Of a stretch of DNA of 64,000 nt, positions 33,177 through 44,578 are shown piece by piece (the first letter of the stretch is position 1; each line of letters starts with the position of its first letter). The notes under the pieces are model-generated. The model did no database searches. It was given only the letters and a program-made list of their open reading frames with translations, and was not told where the DNA came from. The stretch spans positions 9,096,501 to 9,160,500 of the forward strand of contig OZ005609.1 in NCBI GenBank assembly GCA_963930655.1. The letters are read 5' to 3'. Source of the stretch: Myrica gale. Its lineage: Eukaryota; Streptophyta; Magnoliopsida; Fagales; Myricaceae. A program made the translations under genes and the position numbers.

Positions 33177-36100
33177 TCATCCCTGCTCAAACGGTACACG
33201 TACAAATAGTCGGCCATGCAGGCTGACCACAGCGGATGTCTGAAGCGGATCTATTCTTGCAGGTAAGCTAACAACCTGAAAACCATAACAAAATAAAGTA
33301 ACCTCATAGGAAATAGTTTCTAATTCTTACCAATTTCCTAATAAGATGGTTATAGGCGGTAACAAATAACTAGAGTCCGAGTACAACGAACTCAAATACC
33401 CATGGCACGAGAATTCATAATTGCTTGGAAATAACCTCTCTCTGCCTATGCTGGCTAGGCAATGCACAATCCTAATAATATGGGTGAGTGGTTTTCACAT
33501 GTACTATTTAATGCTACGTGAAAAATGAAGATAGAGACAAGGACTAGAGAAATGAGAAAATTGAAGAAGAGTTTTGAGATGAAAAGAAAAATAACATACC
33601 GAGATTCAACAGAGCATGAGAATTGAGGAGTTGAATTGGTTTTTTTTTTGGGGGGGGGGGGGGAGAGAGGGAGAGAGAGAGAGAGAAGACTACACAAGAA
33701 TGGAGAGGAGCACGGGCAGAGGAGATTTGGAGAAGCAAAAAGTCGAATTCCTTCAGTCAACGTCAAAGAAATACCTTCTTAAAGGGTGTGATACCCCAAG
33801 GATTATCATGCTGCTCTGGTTGACCTGTAATAACCAAACGTCCAGCTGGATCTGATTGAACTCGCACCTGGGTGCACCAAAAAACAAGTTGAGCCATTGG
33901 TGCCAGAGTTTGAGAAGTAAATTTTATCACATGATACAAATATATAACTACATATTATAAAGAAATGCAAATAAAGAGGCACACAGATTCCATGGGTTCT
34001 CTTTATTAGAGCTGAACAGCAGGTCGGCTTCTACCAACCCGCCCAAAGATATTTGTGAGATGGATGAGTTTCTAAATAAGATATCTGACAGAAGTAAATT
34101 TTATCACATGATACAAATAAATAACTACATATTATAAAGAAATGCAAATAAGGAGGCACACAGATTCCATGGGTTCTCTTTATTAGAGCTGAACAGCAAG
34201 TCGGCTTCTACCAACCCGCCCGACGATATTTGTGAGATGGATGAGTGTCTAAATAAGATATCTGACACCATCAGGTTGGGGATCGGATTGACGGTGTCAG
34301 ATACCAGTTATTATCTGATCAAGGACGTATATTTATACCTGATTCTACAGTTGCTTTAGATTTACTCACATCAACAGCTAATTTCTAGGGGAATCTTGCA
34401 CAATTTTTAATTTATTCAACCAACTCCAGTCCTCTCATCCTTTAATAATGGAAAATACAGTATTTATGAGCATACGAACACACAAATGTATTTTGATGTA
34501 TGAAAAACGGTGGCACCATGTCAATGAGTTCTGCTTCAAATAACATTTAACTCCTAAAAGAATGAGCTAAAGGGTAAGACAGCAGGTTCATGACTTGCTA
34601 GGTGACCAACAGATAATGATCGCACGCTCGAATAACATTTACTTCCAACAAAAATGAGCTGAGCTAGAGGGCAAGATAGCAGGTTCATGACTTTGTGGTG
34701 TTTGCAAACCTCCCAAAATTTTGGTCAATAAATTAATAATAAAATAACGATAAAATAATCTCTCTCTCTCTCTCCATCAAATCATCTATTTCCATTATAA
34801 TAAATATAAAAAAATCCACTCAACTCATTTCTCTCTCCACTTTTTCACCAACTTCCATAAACCAAAATTTTGGTAATTCCCAAACTTTTGATTTGCAAAC
34901 ACCACCACCCTACCAACAGATTATGATCGTACAATACTAGATCTAGATTAGGATCTATAAAACTTAGCAAGTAGGGCATGCAGCCACGCATATAGTTTGA
35001 GACAATCGCATAGCGTAAACAAAAGTACATACTTATGAGAGCATATATATAAAAGACAAGTCATTGCACTTCAATGGGTACCGCAATTATTTTGGACAAT
35101 TTTGGGATCACCCAAAATTTCAAAACATCAACAATCTCTATCCTTTCTATGTACATCATTCTGACAACAGGGTGTTTGAGATTAAAAGTTATATCTTGGA
35201 ATCTTTATAGCATCTTTTTTTACATAAACCTGCTCATTCATCTTTCAAAAATTTGAACTTCCAAGATCCTTTGTTAAAAGTGGTTCCTAATCAAATTTCT
35301 TCTTGAAAAGAAAAATGTGATATAGGGTTGGTCATCTAATCATGGTTACATAGAATTTACTACAATTAGAAGTCTGAAAAAGAGTTACAAGGAGTGGTTA
35401 CCTCCTCTCGCAATAGTCCAGGGACTAGTGCATATACCTCAAAGCAATCTTTCTGAGGATAGAAACAATGCAAGTAGTCAGGATCCTAACAGACATACTC
35501 AAGCATAGCAGTATAGTTCTTAAGAAGGAAAAATAATTACACAAGATAAAACAAAAGACACTTACAGTTTCCCGCACATTAATCTTCACCCAGTCTGCTG
35601 GGGGTCCAACATCAACAACTGTCGTGACCAGCCTACCAGATGAAAATCAATTTTCGACATGACATCAAAAACCACAAAAGAAGATTCCTATGAAACTCCA
35701 TTGTGCATGCTTCAGAAGTTAGCTGCATAATGACTTCAATGAAGCATGAGGATGGCAGTGAGCTCACTGACTCTCAGAATGTTATTACAACTTAGATCCA
35801 ACAAATAAAAGTAGCCTTTCCTGGTATGCCTTGGGGAAAGAGAGGAACTCCGACTCTCATATTTTCATGTCGACAATCTAAAATTAGGGCAGAGGACTCT
35901 AATTTACTTGTTTTTTTATGATTTAAATGTATGCAGGAACAAAGGCCCTTTGCCACTTTTATGCATCAAAACTTGCGGTCCTAGACATTCGCATTTCATA
36001 GAAGGAACTTTTTACCCCATAAGGTACCCCCTAACTTGGTGGAAAAAAAAATGCTTATGCATATTTTTATCTAACATAAGGAATCAAGTGACAATAGTAT

Positions 36101-39100
36101 GAAAAATTGAAATGAAACAAAGGAAACATTTGACAAAAAGATACAGTAAGACAAAAAAGTAGAGGAAATATGTACAGAGGCTTACTGCTTATCCGCTTCA
36201 ACAATTGCTCCTTTCTCAGCATGATCCAGATTACTTGGTGACTTGTGTTTAAGTGAACCTGACTCAGCAGACCAGAACAAATTGAGAATACATCTAAGAG
36301 TAAAATATGGGTGGGCGAGAAAGATTTCACATAGTAGGGAGCATACCAATACTTTTGAAATTCTTTTCACGCTTCAGTGTAGAGCTTAAGTTCTTGTCCT
36401 GTTCAGAGAACAAAAACAAACTGTTTTACTGAATTGCATGCAAAGAAATTTGGGCCAAGTCCAAAAAAAAAAAGTTCAACAACAATCGCACTAATTAGGT
36501 TTTAAAGATTTTCAGACCTTAATAATAGGCTCGGCAACCTCACCATATCCAAGAAGGCGCTGGGAGTGCCAACCCTGCATTGCACGAGCTGCAGCATCCC
36601 TTCGAGCCCTACCTGATCCTGGAGCTTGGTAGCCACCACCCTGCAAAGGAGAGTTCAATTTGTGGAGAAAGCGGAGTGGCTTAAATATCACTTATAAAAC
36701 ACTAGACCAAACAACACATACACAAAAATGGGCATATGGAGGAGAAAGAACCAGGAGAATAGAAATCAAACATTTCACTAGGTCCAATCCCTAAATATAA
36801 GTTAGTTGGTAGAATTTCTTCAAGATCTGCTTGGTTTACTTATCAAAAAAAAAAAAGATCCAGTCCTTGGTTCACTTCAAAGATTCTTGTTCATTCTCTT
36901 GCTATAAGTTAGTCAAGTACTATGACTCTTTAAACCACGCATTCTAAGGTTGTGTTTGTGTTGTAAAATTTTAGTGTTGTTAAAATTTTAGGTATTGGGT
37001 TTAGTGAAAAAGTGAAGAGAGAAGTAATTTTTTATATTTTTTTGTAGTAAATAGTAATGATTTGATGGGGAGAGAGAGATTATATTGTAATATTTAATTG
37101 TGTTAAAATTTTAGGAGGGGTAAAATTTTGGTATACAAACGCACCCTAAGTATTGTCACTACGCTTATTGATTTCCTAATAAACAGGAAAAGACTGGCCC
37201 TAGATGCCCTTGCCTTACACGGTTGCATGCTGCAGGTTTCACCTCGTAATAGCAACATAAGGAGGGCTGGATAGGATCTAAAAGTTGTGTCTTATTTTGT
37301 AAGGTTAAAGGAGATGAAGAAGAGAGGGAGAGAACCTGTGAAACCATACATTTGCCCATATACCCTGTTCCCAAGTCCTATCAAGTTAACAGAAGTATAC
37401 TTGTGTGCAAGACTTGGGAACTTATCCTATACCAAAACCGCTACTGGAAAAAACTAAATCGCCTACCTCCTTTTCAACTCTTGTAGACAGAGGGAGGGAT
37501 CCAGGGAGTTGAAGCTCACCTGTTTCCCTCTTGTGCTTTTCATATTCCAGAAGTGCCTGCAAAAACTTAAAATAATTAGGAAGGAAAAAAAAGATGGGAC
37601 TAAATCAAGCAAACTTCAGAAGGTAGGAATTCCATGCACACTTTTTAGAATATAAAGATAGAGAAATAGAATACATAACATTTGATTCCTTTTGACATCA
37701 TATAAATATAAAGCAGAGGAAGAGACTTCAATGATATTGGTTTCATTTTCATTGACATGAAAATTCCCTGTCAAGACAGAATTTACTTCATGTTCCACTA
37801 CTAAAAGATAAGCATGAAGTTCGATATCCACTTTATTCCAACACCTATACCGTTTTCAAACTGTGTTTTAAAGAGAAGAAAATAATTCCATGCTACACTT
37901 GATAGAATATAAAGATAGAGAAATAGAGTACATAACATTTGTTTCCTTTTGACAGAGGAAGAGACTTCAATGATATTGGTTTCATTTTCATTGACATGAA
38001 AATTCCTTGTCACGGCAGAATTTTTACTTCATGTTCCACTACTAAAAGATAAGCATGCAGTTAGATATCCACTTTTATTCCAACAGCTATACCATTTTCA
38101 ATCTGTATTTTAGAGAGAAGAAAAAAAATTCAAACATCATAATTGAGACATTCCAATGTAAATGCAAATGATGCCAAAACCATTATAAACTTTCCAATTT
38201 AAACTCCCCCAAGCTCAGAAGCAAATAAAAAAACAAAAACTGCAGCTATATCAGACAAAATAAAGATGATGTATGATTGAGTATGATTAAACTCAAATCC
38301 ACACAATAAGAAACCACAGGAACACACATTACCTTCTCATAAAAAATGCGGAATGTCCAAGAGACTGTTGTACAGGTCCTGAGATAGAGAGGTAAGTTTA
38401 TTGAACAAACTATGTCTACATCCATTATCATCTGTGAAGCTTAGTACCCCAAAAACGTAAAGAATTGCTTCAGCAGAATAACTAAACTTCCAGATATCAA
38501 ACCCATGAAGGTTTTAAATGATAGTTAGAAACAATCATTCGAGGATTCCTTACTTGGGGGGATGGAAAGACTCTCCTACTTGCCGCCACAACTTGGATGA
38601 AGTCACCTGCAGATAAATGTGGGGAGTGCAATCAGCGGTATTATATCTTTATGCAAGAACTTCTATTACAGAACAAACAGTTTGGCCGTGAGCGAAGTCC
38701 TCAAGCTTCTGATTTTGTAGATCAAATACGTAGCATTTCAACTCAACCAAGTCTTGAACATTCTTAGAGCCTCATTAGTACATCAATGGTCTACCCATTA
38801 AAATTACAAATTCAGCAATAACAAATTTCCAATCAAAACATGTAAAGTTCTGCAGTACAGAATGTTAATGAAATTCATGAGGAAAATGAAAAAAGCAAAA
38901 TTTTATATATTTAATTTATAATCCAATGGAAAAAGATAGAGAAAGGAATATCCGCATGTTGGTTCACACATGTGAGGCAAGCATTTAATTGCAGAGTTGA
39001 TATTTGGCTACTAGGAGTAGATGTTACAGTTAAAACACCAAAGTTTATTATGTGCCTCAACTAATTCAGAAGGCAAGAGTAAAAAAGCATGCACAAGTTA

Positions 39101-42100
39101 GCCTCACTTAATCAGAATCAGAATCTGTTACCAGTATAGCTCAAACCATTGGACATATAAACATAACCATGCAGCCCAACCCTTTCATGCCTTTAGAGAT
39201 GGGATTTACATCAGTAGCTCTAGGGGCCTGATCATACGCAAACAATCATTACTACATCAACATGTTTTTTGATGTTCAGTTATACACAGGTTGTGAGTTC
39301 ACTCAATAACAAGCGTTCCAATGAATAAACAAGAGAGAATATAATTTTAAATGGAAGAAACGTAAAGAAAATTAAACACTTGATTTCCCATCTCATATTT
39401 GAACAAAACAGGTGATGCACTCCCAGAAAGAGATTGATATTCATCCATAAATCCCGAACCCGAATTATAAAACTTTTAATTACAGTAAGCAAAAGGGAAT
39501 CTGCTAGGAAGATTTCTAAACTGAATTTGGTAGATGAAATGCATACTAAAGGATCCCAGCAAAAACACTGAATATGTCATTCTAATTCTGATGGCACGAG
39601 GAAATATCGATCTGTTTCAACAACCTAATATATTGCATACAATTTTCTCTAGTTCAGATATAAGAATAAGTTAAAGGCTGCAACAATGAATTTGAGCCAC
39701 CTCATGAATAGTGTCAACTTATTAAATGAAGATAGCCTCACCACTACATCACATTCATCATTTACTATTTTCGAACATGGCCACATTCCAAAATGAGTAA
39801 TGCCAATTGCTTAACACATCAAACCAAGCCCCCACAACTATGAGAACCTACCACACATATGGAGACAATCCCATATTCTGCTTTGTGATTCAATAATCTC
39901 GTCATGAATGTTTCCTTTTCCTATATTTTGTCTCCGCTCAAGATATAACATTTAGATTCTGACACAGAATTGAAGAAGAATTTCATTAAGAACAAAATAG
40001 TTGCAAGTGAATTAACAACCTCTATCCTCTATTGTCATGCCTAGGGGAAGGAAAATTCCTCCACATTCCTCCTCCCACCAAGCACTCAAGCAGCATAACA
40101 GAAATTCCTCGGCAAACCTCCACCAGAGTGAGGCAAGGCCAGAGAATCCTTCTTATTACATTTCCAGGCTCACAATTTGCAGGAGCCTCATATCTGCCAC
40201 TAAAAACTCCCTAAACACTTCCAAATAATCCCATGTTGCTCTACGTGTTCATGAACATCTATGAAAAGGAAGAAGTAACCCCAAATTCTTCTTCAACCTT
40301 ACACCCACCAAATCTTTTTTTTTTGATGACGAGGAAATTCCCCAAAGCCGGACCCTTTTGGCCCAACCCTGAAGTACAAACCCCGGCCCACTGGACCGAC
40401 CCCACAACCCAGGGAGCAGATAAGTCAAGGGCGATAATGGGGATGTTGGGGCTCGAACTTGGGACATGTTAGAACCCAAGCCGAAGCCTTACCACCACAC
40501 CAAACCCTTGGGGGTTACACCCACCAAATCTGAATAACGAACTCCACCAAAAATATTTAAGAGCCAAAGCAAGTGAACCATTGGAACAAAGTTGATCCAT
40601 TATGATTGCTGAACATTTGTTCAAAATGAAGGGTAACGTTTATAATGACTGAATTAGTTCTTTCCTCCTGAGTTCTAGCCAATTACATAGTCAACTGAAT
40701 TTCAATTCTCTTCCGCAAAACCTAAGCTGAAAAGCAAATCAGTCCAACAAATATCTAGGGAATCAAAATTGGATCCTATCAAGATTTGGTGACTAATATA
40801 AGAAATACAGTCTGAAGCTTTTGAAAAAGGGAAAAGCAGAACACGCTTGAAGCCCAAGTGTTTACACATCTCTGTTCAATTACTCTGTCTCTCCGTTTGC
40901 GTCTATTGATATAATTTACAGCCAAATTACACTACTTAGTGTAGTCTAGGGAATCAACATCCATTGAATCCAATCAAGATTTGGTGCCTACTATAAGAAA
41001 TAAAATCTGAAGCTTTTGAAAAAAAGAAAAGCAGAACACGCTTGAAGCCCAAGTGTTGACACATCTCTGTTCAATTACTCAGTCGCTTCCTTTGCTTCTA
41101 TCGATATACTTCACAGCCACATTACACAACTTTGTGTAGTTCTCTCCAATTTACCTTACACCACATATGCTCGTGTATTCACTAAGATATAGGGTTTATA
41201 GATAACTCATACATAGATTTAGAAGCAACTACTGCATTAAAATGACTTCATATATATCATTTATTTAAGCAATTGATTATATTCCTACAACACGTAGCAG
41301 CAACAACTTCTCATCCCTTCCATGTTCTAGTCAATACTGACATAGATCATAGGGTACAACATTGGTACACAGAGCACAAATTTATTTAAGTTTGTGCGTT
41401 TTGGAATACAGACTCAATGGCATTAAACCTATTCATTGCTAAAGCAGTTTCTGAAAATAACCATAATATTAACAGTTGGTAATTCCATAATCGTGCAAGA
41501 TTTTGCTCGCCAATGCCTAATAAATAAGAACCTAACAAACAACAGCTGTAATAGAGCCTGAAAGATATACTCAATAATGTAGGAAGATGAGTACATACCA
41601 GGTCGTAGCCGCCCAATCTAATAACAGCTCTCCATAACCTACACCCCTCGAGAATCAGGCATAAGTTAGCATCTGGAAATTCCCTGTGCAAAAAACAATC
41701 ATTCCCATAAAAAAAAACTTACTTAAGGCAATTTAGTGGCTCTCCATAAAATTTTGGAGGTTTAAATTCTAGAGCCTTGTCCCTATGGAAATTCTCCAGC
41801 TCCTTCATGAACACAGCTTGCTCCTGAGGTGTCCCCCATTCTTCAGCCTCGGACATCTATACATCAATCACGAAAATTCTGACTAACAAAACGAGTATAC
41901 TTGTACAATAATTTGTAAAATCACCAGTAAAAAGTAAGTCTTTGGCCCAGTTTTCACTTTTTAGTACCTCAACATTGCTCAACCACACATTCTTACTTTG
42001 AGCCACCGGAGTCGAGTATCCCCCAGCTGCAAGGGGAGCCGTGGCTTCAAGATGAATTTCGATGCAGCAGTCAATGACATTGCTTTTATTTTCTAGCGGT

Positions 42101-42375
42101 TTTTCCTTAACATCACCACCATCAATTTGTCCATCATCAGCGGCAGCTTTATCAACATGAGCATCAAGCATAACCAGATCATTACCGGCCAATGCAACAG
42201 TCTCATTCTCTTCATTAGTTCCTGACTTTGAGAGATTTTCAATAGCGCTTTGAGTTCGATCATCTTCCTTGGAGATGGTAGCAGGATCTTCCAGCGGCTG
42301 AATGCTCGCATCAACAAGGTCGATATCAGAACCATTGTTCGAATCTTGACCCAACTTTTCTTCTTTATCCTCCAT
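33177..42375 (-). CDS. ARID DNA-binding protein with C-terminal HSP20-like domain
   Basis: Thirteen minus-strand exons join in frame to 442 codons plus TGA: 42375-41968, 41856-41723, 41638-41599, 38606-38554, 38378-38333, 37556-37467, 36640-36518, 36398-36347, 36258-36186, 35632-35566, 35452-35402, 33867-33775, 33275-33177. Every border is GT-AG and all phases agree. Residues 1-136 are acidic. About 140-255 form the ARID/BRIGHT domain (EEWGTPQEQAVFMKELENF, LWRAVIRLGGYDLV, KLWRQVGESFHPPK). Then comes GYQAPGSGRARRDAAARAMQ, and about 345-440 an alpha-crystallin/HSP20-like domain (DWVKINVRETKDCFEVYALV, GRLVITGQ, GRLFVRVPF). This is the plant ARID5/ARID6 group (At1g76510, At1g20910), whose members are reported in PEAT chromatin complexes. 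Introns hold two MITEs, a SINE and three tandem duplications. The exon 1 donor (GTACTA) is the least certain border. Confidence 0.93.
33915..34268. repeat. Tandem duplication, 177-bp unit, in ARID intron 11
   Basis: The unit 33915-34091 is followed at once by a near-identical copy at 34092-34268, with only a handful of differences. Both contain CAGATTCCATGGGTTCTC and GGCTTCTACCAACCCGCC. The close match shows that it is recent. Confidence 0.9.
34697..34917. mobile_element. Tourist-like MITE in ARID intron 11
   Basis: Ends are GGTGTTTGCAAA and TTTGCAAACACC, with internal CCAAAATTTTGG words and CTCTCTCC tracts. The flanks help: a nearby direct repeat (GCAGGTTCATGACTT..CCAACAGATAATGATCG near 34583-34620) recurs split around this insertion, showing that the element interrupted the second copy. 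The target duplication is not clear. Confidence 0.7.
36948..37146. mobile_element. Tourist-like MITE with TAA target duplication, in ARID intron 6
   Basis: Terminal repeats GGTTGTGTTTG and CAAACGCACCC are flanked by TAA at 36945-36947 and 37147-37149. It shares long internal stretches (TTTAGTGAAAAAGTGAAGAG, TTATATTTTTTTGTAG) with the copy at 31618. Confidence 0.85.
37630..38130. repeat. Tandem duplication, about 256-bp unit, in ARID intron 5
   Basis: The copy at 37630-37885 is followed by a second from 37886 to about 38130. Both contain GAATATAAAGATAGAGAAAT and TTCATTTTCATTGACATGAA. The second copy lacks about 24 bases present in the first. Confidence 0.85.
40315..40514 (-). mobile_element. 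tRNA-derived SINE in ARID intron 3, with 16-bp target duplication
   Basis: The flanks TTACACCCACCAAATC at 40299-40314 and 40515-40530 are a perfect 16-bp duplication. Read on the minus strand, the element opens with an A-box-like TGGTGTGGTGGTAAGG (40502-40487), then a B box GTTCGAGCCCC (40458-40448), and ends in an oligo(A) tail of about ten bases (plus-strand T run from 40315). This is the classic layout of a Pol III SINE mobilised by LINE machinery. It has the same direction as the host gene. Confidence 0.9.
40755..41140. repeat. Tandem duplication, 191-bp period, in ARID intron 3
   Basis: The segments 40755-40945 and 40946-about 41140 align along their length. Both carry CTAGGGAATCAA, TCAAGATTTGGTG, TCTGAAGCTTTTGAAAAA, GCTTGAAGCCCAAGTGTT and a closing TTACAC..CTT.GTGTAGT. 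About 10-15 percent of positions differ. Confidence 0.8.
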
Positions 42376-44578
42376 CTCGCTTATATCGATTCTGCAGTCT
42401 GAATGAGATATTATTAATTACACTAGGAGTTTCACTACATAGTAATAATAAATTAGTGTACTGCTCAAATAAAAAATAAAATAAACTCATAGACCAAGAA
42501 AACGACACTCGGTGCCGGCGATGCACCCCAAGAGCCAAAAAGACGAACACTTTACAGGCTTGCCTTCTTCTTCTAGAAATAATCTCTGAAAATCGAAACC
42601 CTAACTCCCCTTTTGGCCTCCGAGCTTATGAAGGAGCTATTAGGAAAGTGCTTCACAACAAAAGCATTAATTTTGAGTATTTTGACTTCGTCCCCCCGTA
42701 CTTTTCTAGAGAACCAAGCAGGGAGTGCTGAAGTTTCTCTTCGAACGTGTTTAAGACGAGAAAACAGAACGCCGGAGAATCATGATCACAAGAAAAAAAA
42801 ATCACCAGAATATCGAGAAAACTTATCTTATAGAAACGAGGATGTATGTAAAGCTTGCCTGTGAAGGAGAAACCTCAGGGCGCAAGTGCAAAGGACTTCC
42901 CAGAAAGAAGACTCCAACGGCGTCGTCTTAGGGCTTTCGGGAAGAGAATGCAGGTGAAGAAGGCGTTGGGGAAGGAATGTAGAAAAAAAGATGGGGACGA
43001 ATTGATATCCAGAAATACATAGAAAGTATCGTTCATGGCATGTACAGGTGTATTCTGTTAAAAGTGATAAGCTCTTAAACGCCGGCGTGTAGAGTGAGAG
43101 AGAGAGAGCGTGTAAGTAAAGACAAATCCAGCCACGGCGATCAGAGCGGGGCTGCTTTTGGAGTTCAGGAAAGCCTTTGACTCCAAACGGGTTAACACCT
43201 GGACGGAATTGGCTACAGCCAGATTACCAAACTTAACTAATATCCGTTTTCTAAAGCATCCATTACCATTTGTATCTGTTTGTTTCCGAGCTGATCTATA
43301 TACTCGAACAGGGATAGGGTTGAAGCTGCGTTTGGATTAAGAAACCTTTAGGCAAGTCTGTCTTTTGTTTTTTCTTATAATTTTAGGATTTTCTTTATAT
43401 TATATTTCGATAAATATTCTGCATCCTCAAATAGAAATATTTATTTTTTATTTAAACTCTAAACTACCATATTTAACAAATTATATTCTAAGCTATCAAT
43501 TGTTTTACACTTACAATTTGATAATTAATATCGTGACACGTGTCCTATTATTTATTTATTTTAACTATAAAAATCTTAACATAAATCTAAAGTGTAAAGA
43601 AAATTTATAATTTAATGTATAATTTATCAAATTTGATCATTTAGAGATAAATTGTAAAATGTGTAATAATTAAAAAATATAATATATGCCTTTTCATATT
43701 ACTTTTAATAGATCTTGAAACTACCGTCAGCGTTATTGTCAATTTCTCCGCTAACTGGTACAATTGGTTACCGATATTGGTACTGCTAGTCAGCAGGTAC
43801 CGGTGAACAGCTCTGTCAGTTGGTAAAAAAAATAACAACTCAAAATTTAGAAAACAATTCTATGGCAATAGAAAAAAAAATTAATTTCACCATTAGTATG
43901 AGTTTCTGCCCTAAAATAAAACACAAGATTCAAATTTATTTTGTTACAATAAAAAGAACACCAATTTTCTTGCAAGGAAACAAATATAGGGAATATATAT
44001 CACATTCCTTTTATACAAGCATAAATATTCTACGAATTTCACAACTTTAACACACACATATACAGTAGCGGAACTAAGATTGAATTTGAAAGAGGGCAAA
44101 CTCTTAAGGTGATAAAAAAAATTCTACTTAATGCAAAAAAATATCTTAGAGTTAAAATATCGAAAATTAAGGACTAAAAATATTTAAAATATTGAACTAT
44201 ATTTTTATGCTAAAAATTGTAATGAACTATAAACTTGATGGATATTTTTTACCCCTAATCAATAGAGATTTAGCTTTTAGTAGTTTGCATAAAATGTAAC
44301 GCAAATTATACTAACTACAAAATAAAGGTTTATTGTCACGACCTCATGCTCGTATTAGTCTTTAAGCTCAATTTGTAGTAACAGAGATTACTGCACGTCC
44401 TATTTATGGGTTTTCGTAGTATTTCTTTGGGGTTTGTATAATTTGCTACTCGAAAAAATATTACAGCGGAAGACTTATAAAATTACTTATATGTAATATA
44501 GTGAAAGTGAAAATGGAAGTCAAGTTAAAAAAAAAACTGAAATATTTAAAAGTAAAACAACCACATTGGATTCATAGG
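42376..44578. other. ARID upstream region and AT-rich intergenic
   Basis: The stretch 42376-42960 is the likely leader and promoter side of the ARID gene on the minus strand. No divergent gene was found. The stretch 43350-43690 is AT-rich with partly self-complementary TATAATTTATCAAATT-type words, possibly an old MITE. Nothing else is supported. Confidence 0.4.
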
